This document shows, one piece after another, positions 47,228 through 56,555 of a stretch of 64,000 bases of DNA. The translations under genes and the position numbers were made by a program. The notes beneath the pieces were generated by a model. That model was not told the DNA's origin. It was given only the letters and a program-made list of their open reading frames with translations, and made no database searches. Location of the stretch: assembly GCF_000767615.3 (NCBI RefSeq), contig NZ_CP009553.3:1674001-1738000 (forward strand), written 5' to 3'. Origin of the DNA: Pandoraea pnomenusa (GTDB lineage: Bacteria > Pseudomonadota > Gammaproteobacteria > Burkholderiales > Burkholderiaceae). The stretch's first letter is position 1. Each line of letters starts with the position of its first letter.

Positions 47228-48127
47228 ATGACCCTGTCGCTTTCCTCCCTGCCTGCCGGGCTGTGGCGTGCCAGTGAACTGGCGCATTGCCACCGTGCGG
47301 GGCACGCCTCCGGCTTTGCCGCGCTCGACGCCGAGTTGCCCGGCGCCGGATGGCCATATGGCGCGGTGACGGAGTTGCTGAGCGATCGTCCCGGGATCGG
47401 TGAATGGCGGCTGCTCGCCCCGGCGTTGCGCGATCTCACGCAGGCGGGCAAGCCGGTGATGGTGATTGCGCCGCCGATGCTGCCGTATGCGCCAGCGCTG
47501 GCCGGCTGGGGAATCGATTTGCGCTGGCTCAGTGTCGTGCTGCGTCCCGTGCATGACACGGCAGGCGCGGGGGCGCGCCGGCGTGGTGTGCGTGGCGTGC
47601 GTGGGGCGGGGGCCGCCGGCGCGCAGGACCGGGACATGCTCTGGTGCACCGAGCAGGCGCTCAAGAGCGCGTGTTGCGGCGCGGTGCTGACCTGGCTCCC
47701 GGCGGCCACACCCGAGCAGATTCGGCGGTTGCAGGTCGCGGCGGGGGGCGCGCAAACGCTGGCCTGGGTGATGCGTCCTTGTGCCGCGGCGGCCACGGCT
47801 TCGGCGGCGCCGTTGCGACTGGGGCTGAGCGTCGGCGAGGGGAGCCGTCTCGGCGTGCGGTTTCACAAGCGTCGAGGTCCGCCACGGCTCGAACCTCTCT
47901 GGCTGAGCCTGCCCGCCCCGTACGCTGGTGTTGCTCAGGGGGGCACGGGAGCCGCCGATGTCGCCGACGACGGGATGGCGGTGTCCGCGGCGCCCGATCC
48001 CGCGCCTTCGCCCGCACCGTCCACGGTGCCTTTCGTTTCTGCTTCCGGAGTCTCGCATGGCTTGCTGGATCGCCCTGCATCTGCCGTATCTGGCGCTCGA
48101 GATCGCCGCGTCGTTCACGCCGGCTGA
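47228..48127 (+). CDS. imuA: ImuA, SOS mutasome component
   Basis: 299 residues from ATG 47228; an in-frame GTG lies directly before it. ImuA is a RecA/SulA-like protein needed with ImuB and DnaE2 for damage-induced mutagenesis. Signatures: LWRASELAHCHRAGHASGFA then LDAELPGAGWPYGAVTELLS, AQTLAWVMRPC, and GVRFHKRRGPP. A Gly/Arg/Ala-rich insert (about 117-135) and a Pro/Ala tail are variable regions. It overlaps imuB by 71 bp in another frame. First gene of the LexA-controlled operon. Confidence 0.92.
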   Translation: MTLSLSSLPAGLWRASELAHCHRAGHASGFAALDAELPGAGWPYGAVTELLSDRPGIGEWRLLAPALRDLTQAGKPVMVIAPPMLPYAPALAGWGIDLRWLSVVLRPVHDTAGAGARRRGVRGVRGAGAAGAQDRDMLWCTEQALKSACCGAVLTWLPAATPEQIRRLQVAAGGAQTLAWVMRPCAAAATASAAPLRLGLSVGEGSRLGVRFHKRRGPPRLEPLWLSLPAPYAGVAQGGTGAADVADDGMAVSAAPDPAPSPAPSTVPFVSASGVSHGLLDRPASAVSGARDRRVVHAG

Positions 48128-49757
48128 CGCGCAGACGACGGTCGTGCTCGCGCAGTCGCGCGTCTGGCAGGCCGGCGAGGCGGCACGGGCGGCGGGCGTG
48201 CAAAACGGCATGCGTCGCGGCGGGGTGTTGGCGCTGTTGCCGCAGGCGCGATTCCATGATCGCGACGAAGCGGCCGAGCGCGTTGCACTCGAGGCGCTGG
48301 CGCTCGCGTTGCTGCGTTTCGGCCCCGACGTTGCCATTGCCTCGCCACAGTGCGTGCTGATCGACGTGGCCCCGAGCCTGCGCTTGTTCGGCGGGCTGGC
48401 CTCGCTTGCCGCGCAGGTATTCGAGAGCGCCGAGGCGCTCGGGCACCGGGCGTCGCTCGGCATTGCCGCGACGGCCGGTGCGGCGGCGTTGCTCGCGCGT
48501 GCCGGCGAGGCGGTGCCGCTGCCTGTCGACTCGCAGGCGGACTCGCAGGCGCCGACACCGCGGCAGATGCAGGCCGCCATGCAGACGCGAGCGTCGCGCC
48601 GCTCGATCGCGCCCGGGGAAGCCCGGCAGGCGGTAGCCACGAGAACTTCTGCGGAGACGGCGATGCCGCTGGCATCCGCATGGCGCGGCGAGCCATTGTT
48701 GCCGCCAGACGAGCGGGCGCTGCCGCAACAGCTCGACTCGCTGTCGGTGGCATGGGTGCCCGAGGCGCAGCCGTGGCTCGACTGGCTCGCACAGATCGGG
48801 TGTGCGACGTTGGGCGAATTGCGGGCATTGCCTGCGCCCGGCGTGCGACGGCGCTGCGGCGCCGAACTGCTGGCGGCGCTTTCCCGCGCGTATGGCGAGA
48901 CACCGGAGGCACCGGCCTGGTACCGTGCGCCGCCCCATTTCGAGGCCGTGCTGCCGCTGCCGTCACTCACGCATGACGTCGAGGTGCTGCTCTTCGGCCT
49001 GCGCCGTCTGCTGGCCCAGCTCACCGGGTGGCTTGCGTCAGGTCAACTGGCCACGCGCGCGCTCACGCTGGTGCTGGAGCACGAGCCGCTTGGCCGGCAG
49101 ACTCTGGCGCCGACACGTTTCGATATCCGCCTGGCCGAGCCGAGCGCCGCGCCCGCGCACCTGCTGTCGCTGTGCAAGGAACGACTGGCCCGTGCGCCGC
49201 TGGTCGCGCCGGTGTTGACCTTGCGGCTCGACGTCACGCAAACGGCCCGGCATGAACCGCAAAGCGGATCGTTGCTGCCCGAGCCGGGACGCGCCCGGCA
49301 GGACTTCGTGCAACTGATGGAGCGCGTGACGGCGCGGCTGGGCGATGAACACGTGAGGCGTTTGCACGTGCGCGGCGATCACCGCCCGGAGGCGGCCTGC
49401 GTCAGTGAGCCCTACGGCTCGCCCGCGGCATCCGGTCAGGCATCCGTCGGCAAACGCGCGACGCCCGATGCGAGTCGCCATCTGCCGACGCGGGAGGTGC
49501 CGGTCCCGCCGCGTCCGGTGTGGCTGCTCGATACGCCTCAGCGGTTGCGCGTGCACGAGGAGCGTCCGTGGCGGCAGGGCGTGTTGCAACTGGTGAGCGG
49601 CCCGGAGCGCATCGAGGCCGGCTGGTGGGCGCCGGGAACGGTCACGCGCGACTACTTCATCGCCGCGGACACCACAGGGGCGCTGCTGTGGGTGTTTCGC
49701 GAGCGTCCCGTGAAGGGGGCGGACGCCGCGTGGTATTTGCATGGCTTGTTCGGTTGA
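48057..49757 (+). CDS. imuB: ImuB, Y-family polymerase-like protein
   Basis: 566 residues. Non-catalytic Y-family homologue that bridges the beta clamp, ImuA and DnaE2. It starts WIALHLPYLALE where active Y-polymerases have the metal-binding Asp and FxS; here the acidic residue is missing. ECVLID-type sequence appears as PQCVLIDVAPSLRLFGG, and SLGIAATAGAAALLARAGEA is the Y-family fingers region. A long variable insert lies at about 158-225. The C-terminal part has the DUF6504-like VWLLDTPQRLRVHEERPWR and DYFIAADTTGALLWVFRE. GGAG 6 nt before ATG 48057. It ends 21 bp before dnaE2. Confidence 0.93.
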   Translation: MACWIALHLPYLALEIAASFTPADAQTTVVLAQSRVWQAGEAARAAGVQNGMRRGGVLALLPQARFHDRDEAAERVALEALALALLRFGPDVAIASPQCVLIDVAPSLRLFGGLASLAAQVFESAEALGHRASLGIAATAGAAALLARAGEAVPLPVDSQADSQAPTPRQMQAAMQTRASRRSIAPGEARQAVATRTSAETAMPLASAWRGEPLLPPDERALPQQLDSLSVAWVPEAQPWLDWLAQIGCATLGELRALPAPGVRRRCGAELLAALSRAYGETPEAPAWYRAPPHFEAVLPLPSLTHDVEVLLFGLRRLLAQLTGWLASGQLATRALTLVLEHEPLGRQTLAPTRFDIRLAEPSAAPAHLLSLCKERLARAPLVAPVLTLRLDVTQTARHEPQSGSLLPEPGRARQDFVQLMERVTARLGDEHVRRLHVRGDHRPEAACVSEPYGSPAASGQASVGKRATPDASRHLPTREVPVPPRPVWLLDTPQRLRVHEERPWRQGVLQLVSGPERIEAGWWAPGTVTRDYFIAADTTGALLWVFRERPVKGADAAWYLHGLFG

Positions 49758-49778
49758 ATTCGACGAGACCGTTCTGCT

Positions 49779-52700
49779 ATGAATGTCGACGATTTTCTGC
49801 CATGGCAAGGGCCTACCGAGGGGCTGGCCGCCAATGACGACGGTGCCGATGACAGTGCCGCTGCGTCCGCTGCGGCCGCTTCGGCCGCTTCGCGCGAGAC
49901 GGACGACGGCGGTCTGCCCGCCTATGCCGAACTGCATTGCCTGTCGAACTTCTCGTTTCAGCGCGGTGCGTCGCATCCGGAGGAGTTGATCGCGCGCGCT
50001 GCACATCTGGGCTACACCGCGCTGGCGATCACCGACGAGTGCTCGCTGGCCGGCGTGGTGCGCGCGTTGGCCGAGGTGGTGAAACATCCGTCGATGTCGC
50101 TGATCGTGGGCAGCGAGTTTCGCCTGACGCCTCAGGCACCGCAAGCGGCCGAGCCGGTGCCGGCCCGCGCGCCGCTGGCGCCCGCCGGCATCGACACCTC
50201 GGGACAGGATCCGGATCGCCTGGGAACTCTTCATCTCGTGGCACTTGCGCAGCATCGCGACGGTTACGGCAACCTTTCCGAGATGATCACGCTGGGGCGC
50301 ATGCGCGGGCCGAACCGCAGTTATCGCCTGCACCCGCGAGACTTCAGTGCGCCGCACGCCGGGCAGGCCCATTTGCGGGGGCTGCCGGGCTGCCTGATCA
50401 TTCTCGTGCCCGACCCCGACGCGAGTGTCGAGTGCACGCTGGCCCAGACGCGTTGGGCAAGGCAGACGTTTGGCGAGGGGCGTGTCTGGCTCGCGCTCGA
50501 GCGGCGGCACCGCGCCGACGATGACGCGCATCTGGCACGGCTGCGCACGATCGGCGCCGAATGCGGCGTGCCGCTCGTTGCCACCGGCCACGTTCTCATG
50601 CATGTGCGCTCGCGCAAGCCGTTGCAGGACACGCTCACGGCCATCGGACTGGGCAAGCCGGTGCAGGCCTGCGGGCTGGCACTGGCGGCCAACGCCGAGC
50701 AGCATCTGCGTACACGGTTGCGGCTCGCATGGCGCTATCCGGCCGAGGCCCTGGCCGAGACGATTGCCATCGCTTCCCGGTGCCATTTCGATCTGCGCAG
50801 CCTGCGTTACGAGTATCCCGAGGAGCTGGTGCCCGCCGGTCATACCCCGCAGACCTACCTGCGTCAGGAAGTCGAGGCGGGCGCGAAGCGGCGCTATCCG
50901 CATGGCGTGCCGCAAAAGGTTCGCGACCTGATAGAGAGCGAACTGGCGCTCATTCGGGATCTCGAGTACGAGCCGTACTTTCTGACGGTGTACGACATCG
51001 TGCGCTTTGCCCGCAGTCAGAACATCCTGTGCCAGGGGCGTGGGTCGGCGGCCAACTCGGCGGTGTGCTATTGCCTGCACATCACGGCCGTCAATCCGGA
51101 CGAAGTGCAGTTGCTCTTCGGTCGCTTTCTGTCGAAGGAGCGCAACGAGCCTCCCGATATCGATGTCGACTTCGAGCATCAGAAGCGCGAGATCGTCATC
51201 CAGTACATCTACAACAAGTACGGCAACGACCGGGCGGCGCTGGCCGCGACGGTGATTTCCTATCGCATGCGCAGCGCGGTTCGCGATGTCGGGCGGGCGC
51301 TCGGCATCGATCTGTCGATCGTCGAGCAGGTGGCGCAGAGCCAGCAGTGGTGGGACGGGCGCGAGAATCTGCTCGCGCGCATGGCGGCACAGGGGTTGTC
51401 GCCCGATGCGCCGACCACGCGGATGTGGGCCGACCTGGTGGCGCGGCTGATCGGCTTTCCGCGGCATCTGTCACAGCACGTCGGTGGTTTCGTGATCTCG
51501 CGCGACAGACTCTCGCGGCTCGTGCCGATCGCACCGGCGGCGATGGAGAATCGTTACGTCATCCAATGGGACAAGGACGACATCGAGACGCTCAAGCTGC
51601 TCAAGGTTGACGTGCTGGCGCTTGGCATGCTGAGCGCGTTGCGTCGTACGCTCGACCTGCTGGGCGAATGGCGGGGCAAGCCGATGGAGCTGGCCGATAT
51701 TCCGCGCGACGACCCGGCAACGTACGGAATGATTCGCCGGGCCGATACCGTGGGCGTTTTCCAGATCGAGTCGCGGGCGCAGATGAGCATGCTGCCGAGG
51801 CTCAAGCCGGACAAGTTCTACGATCTCGTGATCGAAGTGGCGATCGTGCGGCCGGGGCCGATTCAGGGCGGCATGGTGCATCCGTATCTGCGCCGCAAGC
51901 AGGGCAAGGAGGCGGTGATCTATCCGCGCGAGGAGATCAAGGCGGCACTCGAGCGCACGTTGGGCGTGCCGATCTTTCAGGAGCAGGTCATGCAGATCGC
52001 GATGATCGCCGCCGACTTCTCGCCCGGCGATGCCGATCAGTTACGCCGCTCGATGGCCGCATGGAAGCGCAAGGGCGGGCTCGAGAAATTCCAGACACGC
52101 ATCATCGGCGGGATGCAGAAAAACGGCTATCCGCTCGAATTCGCCGAAGCCATCTGCCGACAGATCGAGGGCTTCGGCGAATACGGGTTCCCCGAAAGCC
52201 ATGCGGCGAGTTTCGCGTTGCTCGCGTATGCCAGTGCGTGGCTCAAGTGTCATGCGCCGGAGATGTTCCTGTGCGGGTTGCTCAACAGTTTGCCGATGGG
52301 GTTCTATTCGGCGTCGCAACTGGTGCAGGATGCGCGCCGGCATCGTGTCGAGGTGCGGGCGGTCGATGTCTGTGTGAGCGATGTCGATTCGCGTCCCGAG
52401 GCGAGGGTCGGGCGATACGGCAATGCCCGGCGCCCGGCGGTGCGGCTTGGGCTGTCGTTGGTCAAGGGCCTGTCGGAGGCGGGCGCGAAAGCGATCGAGC
52501 AGGCGCGGCGGCAGCGCCCGTTTACCGACATCGACGATCTGACCGCTCGCGCGGCGTTGTCGCGACGCGATCTCGATGCGCTGGCGGCGGCCGATGCATT
52601 GTCGGCCTTGCTGGGCGGACGCCGCCAGGCGCGCTGGGCGGTGGCGGCGTGGCAGCCGCCCACGCCGCTGCTGGGCGCAACGGTCCTGCGCGACGCGCTG

Positions 52701-53162
52701 CCGGGCAGTGCCGACGAGCAGGTGGCGTTGCCGGCGATGCCCGAGGGGCAGGACATCGTGGCCGATTATGCGAGCACGGGGTTGACACTGCGGCGTCACC
52801 CGTTGCTGTTGCTACGCGAGAAACTCGCGAGAATGCGCGTGCGAACGGCAAGGGAGTTGCAGGCCGAGGGCGTCAACGGCCGACGCGTGCGAACGGCAGG
52901 CATCGTGACGGGGCGCCAGCGTCCCGGCACGGCCAATGGCACGGTGTTCGTCTCGCTGGAAGACGAGACTGGCGTGATCAATGTGATTGTCTGGCCGGAC
53001 CTGGTCGAATCGCAGCGCAAGGAACTGCTGGCGTCGTCCTTGCTGGGGGTGGAAGGCGTGTGGCAGCGCGAGGAGCGTGTGACCCATCTGGTGGCGCATC
53101 GCCTGGTCGATCTCTCGTCGATGCTCGGCGAGCTCACGATCTCGAGTCGGAACTTTCACTGA
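49779..53162 (+). CDS. dnaE2: Error-prone DNA polymerase III alpha subunit
   Basis: 1127 residues, the ImuC/DnaE2 type. It is the catalytic translesion polymerase of the SOS mutasome. After a 45-residue Ala/Asp-rich leader, the PHP domain begins YAELHCLSNFSFQRGASHPE and ITDECSLAGVVRA. Palm-domain aspartates are in GRGSAANSAVCYCL and PDIDVDFEHQKR (about 457). Helix-hairpin-helix (QRPFTDIDDLTARAAL) and an OB domain (RPGTANGTVFVSLEDETGVI, about 1045) complete it. The C-terminus stops soon after the OB domain, without the tau-binding tail of DnaE1. Third gene of the imu operon. Confidence 0.96.
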   Translation: MNVDDFLPWQGPTEGLAANDDGADDSAAASAAAASAASRETDDGGLPAYAELHCLSNFSFQRGASHPEELIARAAHLGYTALAITDECSLAGVVRALAEVVKHPSMSLIVGSEFRLTPQAPQAAEPVPARAPLAPAGIDTSGQDPDRLGTLHLVALAQHRDGYGNLSEMITLGRMRGPNRSYRLHPRDFSAPHAGQAHLRGLPGCLIILVPDPDASVECTLAQTRWARQTFGEGRVWLALERRHRADDDAHLARLRTIGAECGVPLVATGHVLMHVRSRKPLQDTLTAIGLGKPVQACGLALAANAEQHLRTRLRLAWRYPAEALAETIAIASRCHFDLRSLRYEYPEELVPAGHTPQTYLRQEVEAGAKRRYPHGVPQKVRDLIESELALIRDLEYEPYFLTVYDIVRFARSQNILCQGRGSAANSAVCYCLHITAVNPDEVQLLFGRFLSKERNEPPDIDVDFEHQKREIVIQYIYNKYGNDRAALAATVISYRMRSAVRDVGRALGIDLSIVEQVAQSQQWWDGRENLLARMAAQGLSPDAPTTRMWADLVARLIGFPRHLSQHVGGFVISRDRLSRLVPIAPAAMENRYVIQWDKDDIETLKLLKVDVLALGMLSALRRTLDLLGEWRGKPMELADIPRDDPATYGMIRRADTVGVFQIESRAQMSMLPRLKPDKFYDLVIEVAIVRPGPIQGGMVHPYLRRKQGKEAVIYPREEIKAALERTLGVPIFQEQVMQIAMIAADFSPGDADQLRRSMAAWKRKGGLEKFQTRIIGGMQKNGYPLEFAEAICRQIEGFGEYGFPESHAASFALLAYASAWLKCHAPEMFLCGLLNSLPMGFYSASQLVQDARRHRVEVRAVDVCVSDVDSRPEARVGRYGNARRPAVRLGLSLVKGLSEAGAKAIEQARRQRPFTDIDDLTARAALSRRDLDALAAADALSALLGGRRQARWAVAAWQPPTPLLGATVLRDALPGSADEQVALPAMPEGQDIVADYASTGLTLRRHPLLLLREKLARMRVRTARELQAEGVNGRRVRTAGIVTGRQRPGTANGTVFVSLEDETGVINVIVWPDLVESQRKELLASSLLGVEGVWQREERVTHLVAHRLVDLSSMLGELTISSRNFH

Positions 53163-53213
53163 CACGATTTCGCCAGCTCACCGAGGCGTGATGCACGCCT
53201 CCGGCACGTCGGT

Positions 53214-54584
53214 TCAATGGGCGGCGTCGGCTTGCTTGCCCGCCTCCTGAGCGAGTGCACTGGCCTCTTCCTCGCTGCGCAGGCCGTTGAAGTGAGCGTT
53301 GAGCAGCACGGCGCTGATCGAGGCGAGCAAAATGCCGCTGTGAAAGAACGGCGCGAACGCGTGCGGCAGCTTCATGAAGAACTTGTCCGACGCCACGGGA
53401 ATCATCCCCACGCCGATGCTGATGGCGATGATGTAGAGGTTGTAGCGATTCTTCGAAAGATCCACCTTCGAGAGGATCTTGATGCCTGTGGCCGTGACCA
53501 TGCCGAACATCACGATGCCCGCACCGCCCAGCACGAATTGCGGCACCGATGCCACCACGTGCGCCACCTTCGGAAACAGTCCGAGCACGATCAGGATCAG
53601 CCCGCCCGTCGCGCACACCCAGCGGCTTTTCACTCCCGTCACGCCAACGAGCCCGACGTTCTGCGAGAACGACGTGTACGGAAACGTATTGAAGATCCCG
53701 CCGATGACCGTGCCCAGTCCGTCGACGCGCAGCCCGCGCACCAGCGTCTTCTGATCGACCGGGCGACCGACGATGTCGCCTACCGCGAGAAACATGCCGG
53801 TCGATTCGATGAACGTCACGAGCATGACCAGCGTCATCGTGGCGATGGCGATCGGATCGAAACGCGGCATGCCGAAGTGAAAGGGCATGACGAAGCCGAA
53901 CCACGGCGCCTCGGACACCCCGGCGAACGACACCTTGCCGAGCACGACCGCCACGATCGTGCCGAACAGAATGCCGAGCAACACGGCAATGTTGGCGAAG
54001 AAGCCGCGAACATATTTGGTGATGAACAGGATGCACAGCAGCACCGCGAACGACACGCCGAGGTAAAGCGGATTGCCATAGTCGGGGTTGCCGAAGCCGC
54101 CCGCCGCCCAGTTGATGCCCACACCCATGAGCGAGATGCCGATCACCGTAATGACCGTGCCCGTGACAACCGGCGGGAAGAGCCGCAGCAGTTTGCCGAT
54201 GAAGGGGGCGATGAAGATGCCGATCACGCCTGCCGCGATGGTCGCGCCGTAAATGTCGAGCAGTCCGAGCTCGGGGTTGGTGCCGATCGCGATCATGGGG
54301 GTGACGGCCGTAAACGTCACGCCCATCATGATCGGCAGGCGAAGGCCGAAGATCCAGAGGCCGAGCGTCTGTATCAGCGTGGCGATACCGCACGCGAAGA
54401 GATCGGCATTGATCAGGAACGCAATCTGATCAACCGACATCTTCAGCGCTCCGCCAATGATCAGCGGCACGGCGACCGCGCCCGCATACATCACCAGCAC
54501 GTGTTGCAATCCCAGCGTGAACAACTTGGGCAGCGGCAGGCGCTCATCGACCGGGTGCACCGGCACAGCAGCGGATTGCGTCAT
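53214..54584 (-). CDS. NCS2 nucleobase permease (xanthine/uracil type)
   Basis: 456 residues, about 14 membrane segments. NCS2 signatures: LGLQHVLVMYAGAVAVPLII in TM1, LPIMMGVTFTAVTPMIAIG, ATMTLVMLVTFIESTGMFLA (the conserved E of TM8), and SQNVGLVGVTGVKSRWVCAT (TM10 Q/N substrate motif). It imports a purine or pyrimidine base with H+; by sequence it groups with the UacT/XanP urate-xanthine type, but specificity needs assay. It differs from the AzgA permease at 20.9 kb and is not beside purine enzymes. Convergent with dnaE2. Start ATG 54584. Confidence 0.92.
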   Translation of the reverse strand: MTQSAAVPVHPVDERLPLPKLFTLGLQHVLVMYAGAVAVPLIIGGALKMSVDQIAFLINADLFACGIATLIQTLGLWIFGLRLPIMMGVTFTAVTPMIAIGTNPELGLLDIYGATIAAGVIGIFIAPFIGKLLRLFPPVVTGTVITVIGISLMGVGINWAAGGFGNPDYGNPLYLGVSFAVLLCILFITKYVRGFFANIAVLLGILFGTIVAVVLGKVSFAGVSEAPWFGFVMPFHFGMPRFDPIAIATMTLVMLVTFIESTGMFLAVGDIVGRPVDQKTLVRGLRVDGLGTVIGGIFNTFPYTSFSQNVGLVGVTGVKSRWVCATGGLILIVLGLFPKVAHVVASVPQFVLGGAGIVMFGMVTATGIKILSKVDLSKNRYNLYIIAISIGVGMIPVASDKFFMKLPHAFAPFFHSGILLASISAVLLNAHFNGLRSEEEASALAQEAGKQADAAH

Positions 54585-55034
54585 GTCTTCTCCTGATCCG
54601 ACGGCATGCGTAGATTTACAAGGCGAAGCCGAGCGTAAATTTTTTACCGGGGGGCAGCGAGTGCAGTCAAAAAAAGGCCGCGCGTGGCGATCATCCCTTC
54701 AAGGCCCGCAATCGACGTGCGGGCATGGCGAAAAACTGCGGTATGTCGCCATGGTACGCCTGCCGGCGAGGCAATTGCGCGTCGGGCGCAACGCCTTGCC
54801 GGGCGTGGCATGGGGCGTTATGCCTGCGTGCGGATGACACAATCGCGCACGCGACCGACGGCGTTGGAATGGTCCATTCGACAGCGTCCGGGCGCACCGT
54901 CGAGTGACTCAATATATCGATTTTGAAATACCAAAGATTGCGTCTGGCGTATGAGGCGGCGCGACACGAACGGCGGGTTCGCCGACGTCCCAAGCGCCTG
55001 GGCGCTCGGACGCGCAGACCCCGCGCCAGCAGTC
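54585..55034. other. 450-bp intergenic region upstream of NCS2 permease
   Basis: It lies between the permease start and the HDOD stop. Visible elements are TTTAC-N15-GTAAA (54615-54639) 30 bp before the permease start, and an AT-rich patch with ATATATCGATTTTGAAATACC near 54914. I see no gene; overlapping ORFs on both strands lack any family pattern. Confidence 0.4.
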
Positions 55035-56537
55035 CTAGCGCGTGCCGGTCGTACCGGAGGGCTTGCGCACGAGCGCGTCGCCGGTGTGGCTTCCCGTAGT
55101 GGCATTGCGTTGGGCGACGCTGTCGAGCTTGCTGGAGATTTCGTCACCCATGTGGTGCAGAAACTCCATTTCCTTCGCACCGATGCCGCCCGCGCAAAGC
55201 GCACCGCCCCAGTCGCCGTAGAGCAGGGCCACGGTCTGGTTACGCTGGCGAATCGGCAACAGGAAGAAAGACTTCACATTGGCGAAGTGCTGCCGGTGCC
55301 AGAGCGGGATACGCGCCACGATGCGAGGCTCGCGCGCATTGTCGATCAGGATGGCGCGTCCGTTGGTCAGCGCAAGGTGGAAGACGTCGGGCTCGAACGC
55401 TTCGGGGAATGCCAGCCCGAGCAGCGGCTGCACGTCGCGCCCGATGCCGAATCGCATCTCGAAGACCTTGTTGGCCGGCGAACGCACGAAAGCGGCGCAA
55501 TTCACGAAGCCCAGCGACTGCAGGATCGCCTCGAGCGTCAGGTTGAGCAGGCCCACGGCATCCGTCTCGCCGGTGGCGGCACGTACTTCGGAGAGGCCGT
55601 CGGCCAGGCGGCGTGCCGCGTCCAGCGGCTTGCCGGCCGGCGGCTGGCGCGAGTTCGACGCACCGGTGCTGATCGCGATGAATTCCTGATGGCTCGTGTC
55701 GCGCGCCATCTCTTCGCCCACCGAGACGACTTCGCCGACGTCCAGCGCCAGACGGTCCGCGTAACGCTCCGCCAGCTCGGCCAGACGCGCCGGGTCGGCG
55801 CCGCGCGTGAGCTCGGTCACCATTTCGTTGGACATGTTGGCCACCGCGCACAGCCAGTCGGCGTGCGAGAGCGGCGCATCGCCTTCCAGGTCGATCGGCC
55901 GCATGCTGGTCGCGATCGACTCGGGCAACCCCCACTTGCGGGCCGCCGCTTCGGACAGTTCCGGGAACGAGATGGCCAGCACCTGTTCGCAGGCATCGCT
56001 GTCGCTGATGCCTTGCTGCTCGGCGAGCCTCTGGATCTCCACCCATTCGTCGGGAAAGCAGTACGTCACCAGCAATCGCGCCACGTGATGCAGCAACGTG
56101 CACACGACCGCCTCTTCGCCGTCGCGAATGCCGTTCTTGGACGTGATGTCGCGCGCGAACGCGCCCGCGAGCGTGGCGCGCGCGAGTTCGCGGGCCATGT
56201 CGTCGCGGCCCGCCGCGACTTCGCCGAAGCCTTCGAGCAGCTTGAGACTCAGGGCGAGGTGGCCGATCGTATCGACGCCGAGAATCATGATCGCGCGCGA
56301 GACCGTCGTCACGTTGCAGCCAAACGGCGCATACATGGCGGAGTTGGCCAGGCGGATCACTTTCTGCGTGAGCGCGAAGTCGGAGAGCACCGACGACGCC
56401 AGATCGGCGGTACTCGTGTTCTCGCTTTGCATGGCGGACACAATGCCCGTGACCGAGCGCTGCAGCGACGGAAAGTCGCCGCGCTCGGCCATGCGCTGCC
56501 ATAACAGTTCGAGCGTTTTTTCTTTGGTCAGACTCAT
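55035..56537 (-). CDS. HDOD-GAF signalling protein
   Basis: 500 residues, cytosolic. The HDOD domain covers about 18-220: LASSVLSDFALTQKVIRLAN, then SRAIMILGVDTIGHLALSLK, and TLLHHVARLLVTY. HDOD domains resemble HD hydrolases but lack the catalytic HD. A GAF-like domain follows from about 330 (LNLTLEAILQSLGFVNCAAF to LHHMGDEISSKLD). Such proteins sit in c-di-GMP and stress networks. It starts 18 bp after the stop of the PAS-GGDEF-EAL gene and runs with it, so the pair is one operon. Confidence 0.9.
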   Translation of the reverse strand: MSLTKEKTLELLWQRMAERGDFPSLQRSVTGIVSAMQSENTSTADLASSVLSDFALTQKVIRLANSAMYAPFGCNVTTVSRAIMILGVDTIGHLALSLKLLEGFGEVAAGRDDMARELARATLAGAFARDITSKNGIRDGEEAVVCTLLHHVARLLVTYCFPDEWVEIQRLAEQQGISDSDACEQVLAISFPELSEAAARKWGLPESIATSMRPIDLEGDAPLSHADWLCAVANMSNEMVTELTRGADPARLAELAERYADRLALDVGEVVSVGEEMARDTSHQEFIAISTGASNSRQPPAGKPLDAARRLADGLSEVRAATGETDAVGLLNLTLEAILQSLGFVNCAAFVRSPANKVFEMRFGIGRDVQPLLGLAFPEAFEPDVFHLALTNGRAILIDNAREPRIVARIPLWHRQHFANVKSFFLLPIRQRNQTVALLYGDWGGALCAGGIGAKEMEFLHHMGDEISSKLDSVAQRNATTGSHTGDALVRKPSGTTGTR

Positions 56538-56555
56538 GGTGGCGGGGTTGTCCGG

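Noticed and set aside
54691..54993. Small ORFs in the 54.6-55.0 kb gap
   Set aside because: Overlapping frames on both strands with no SD, no family pattern and biased composition.
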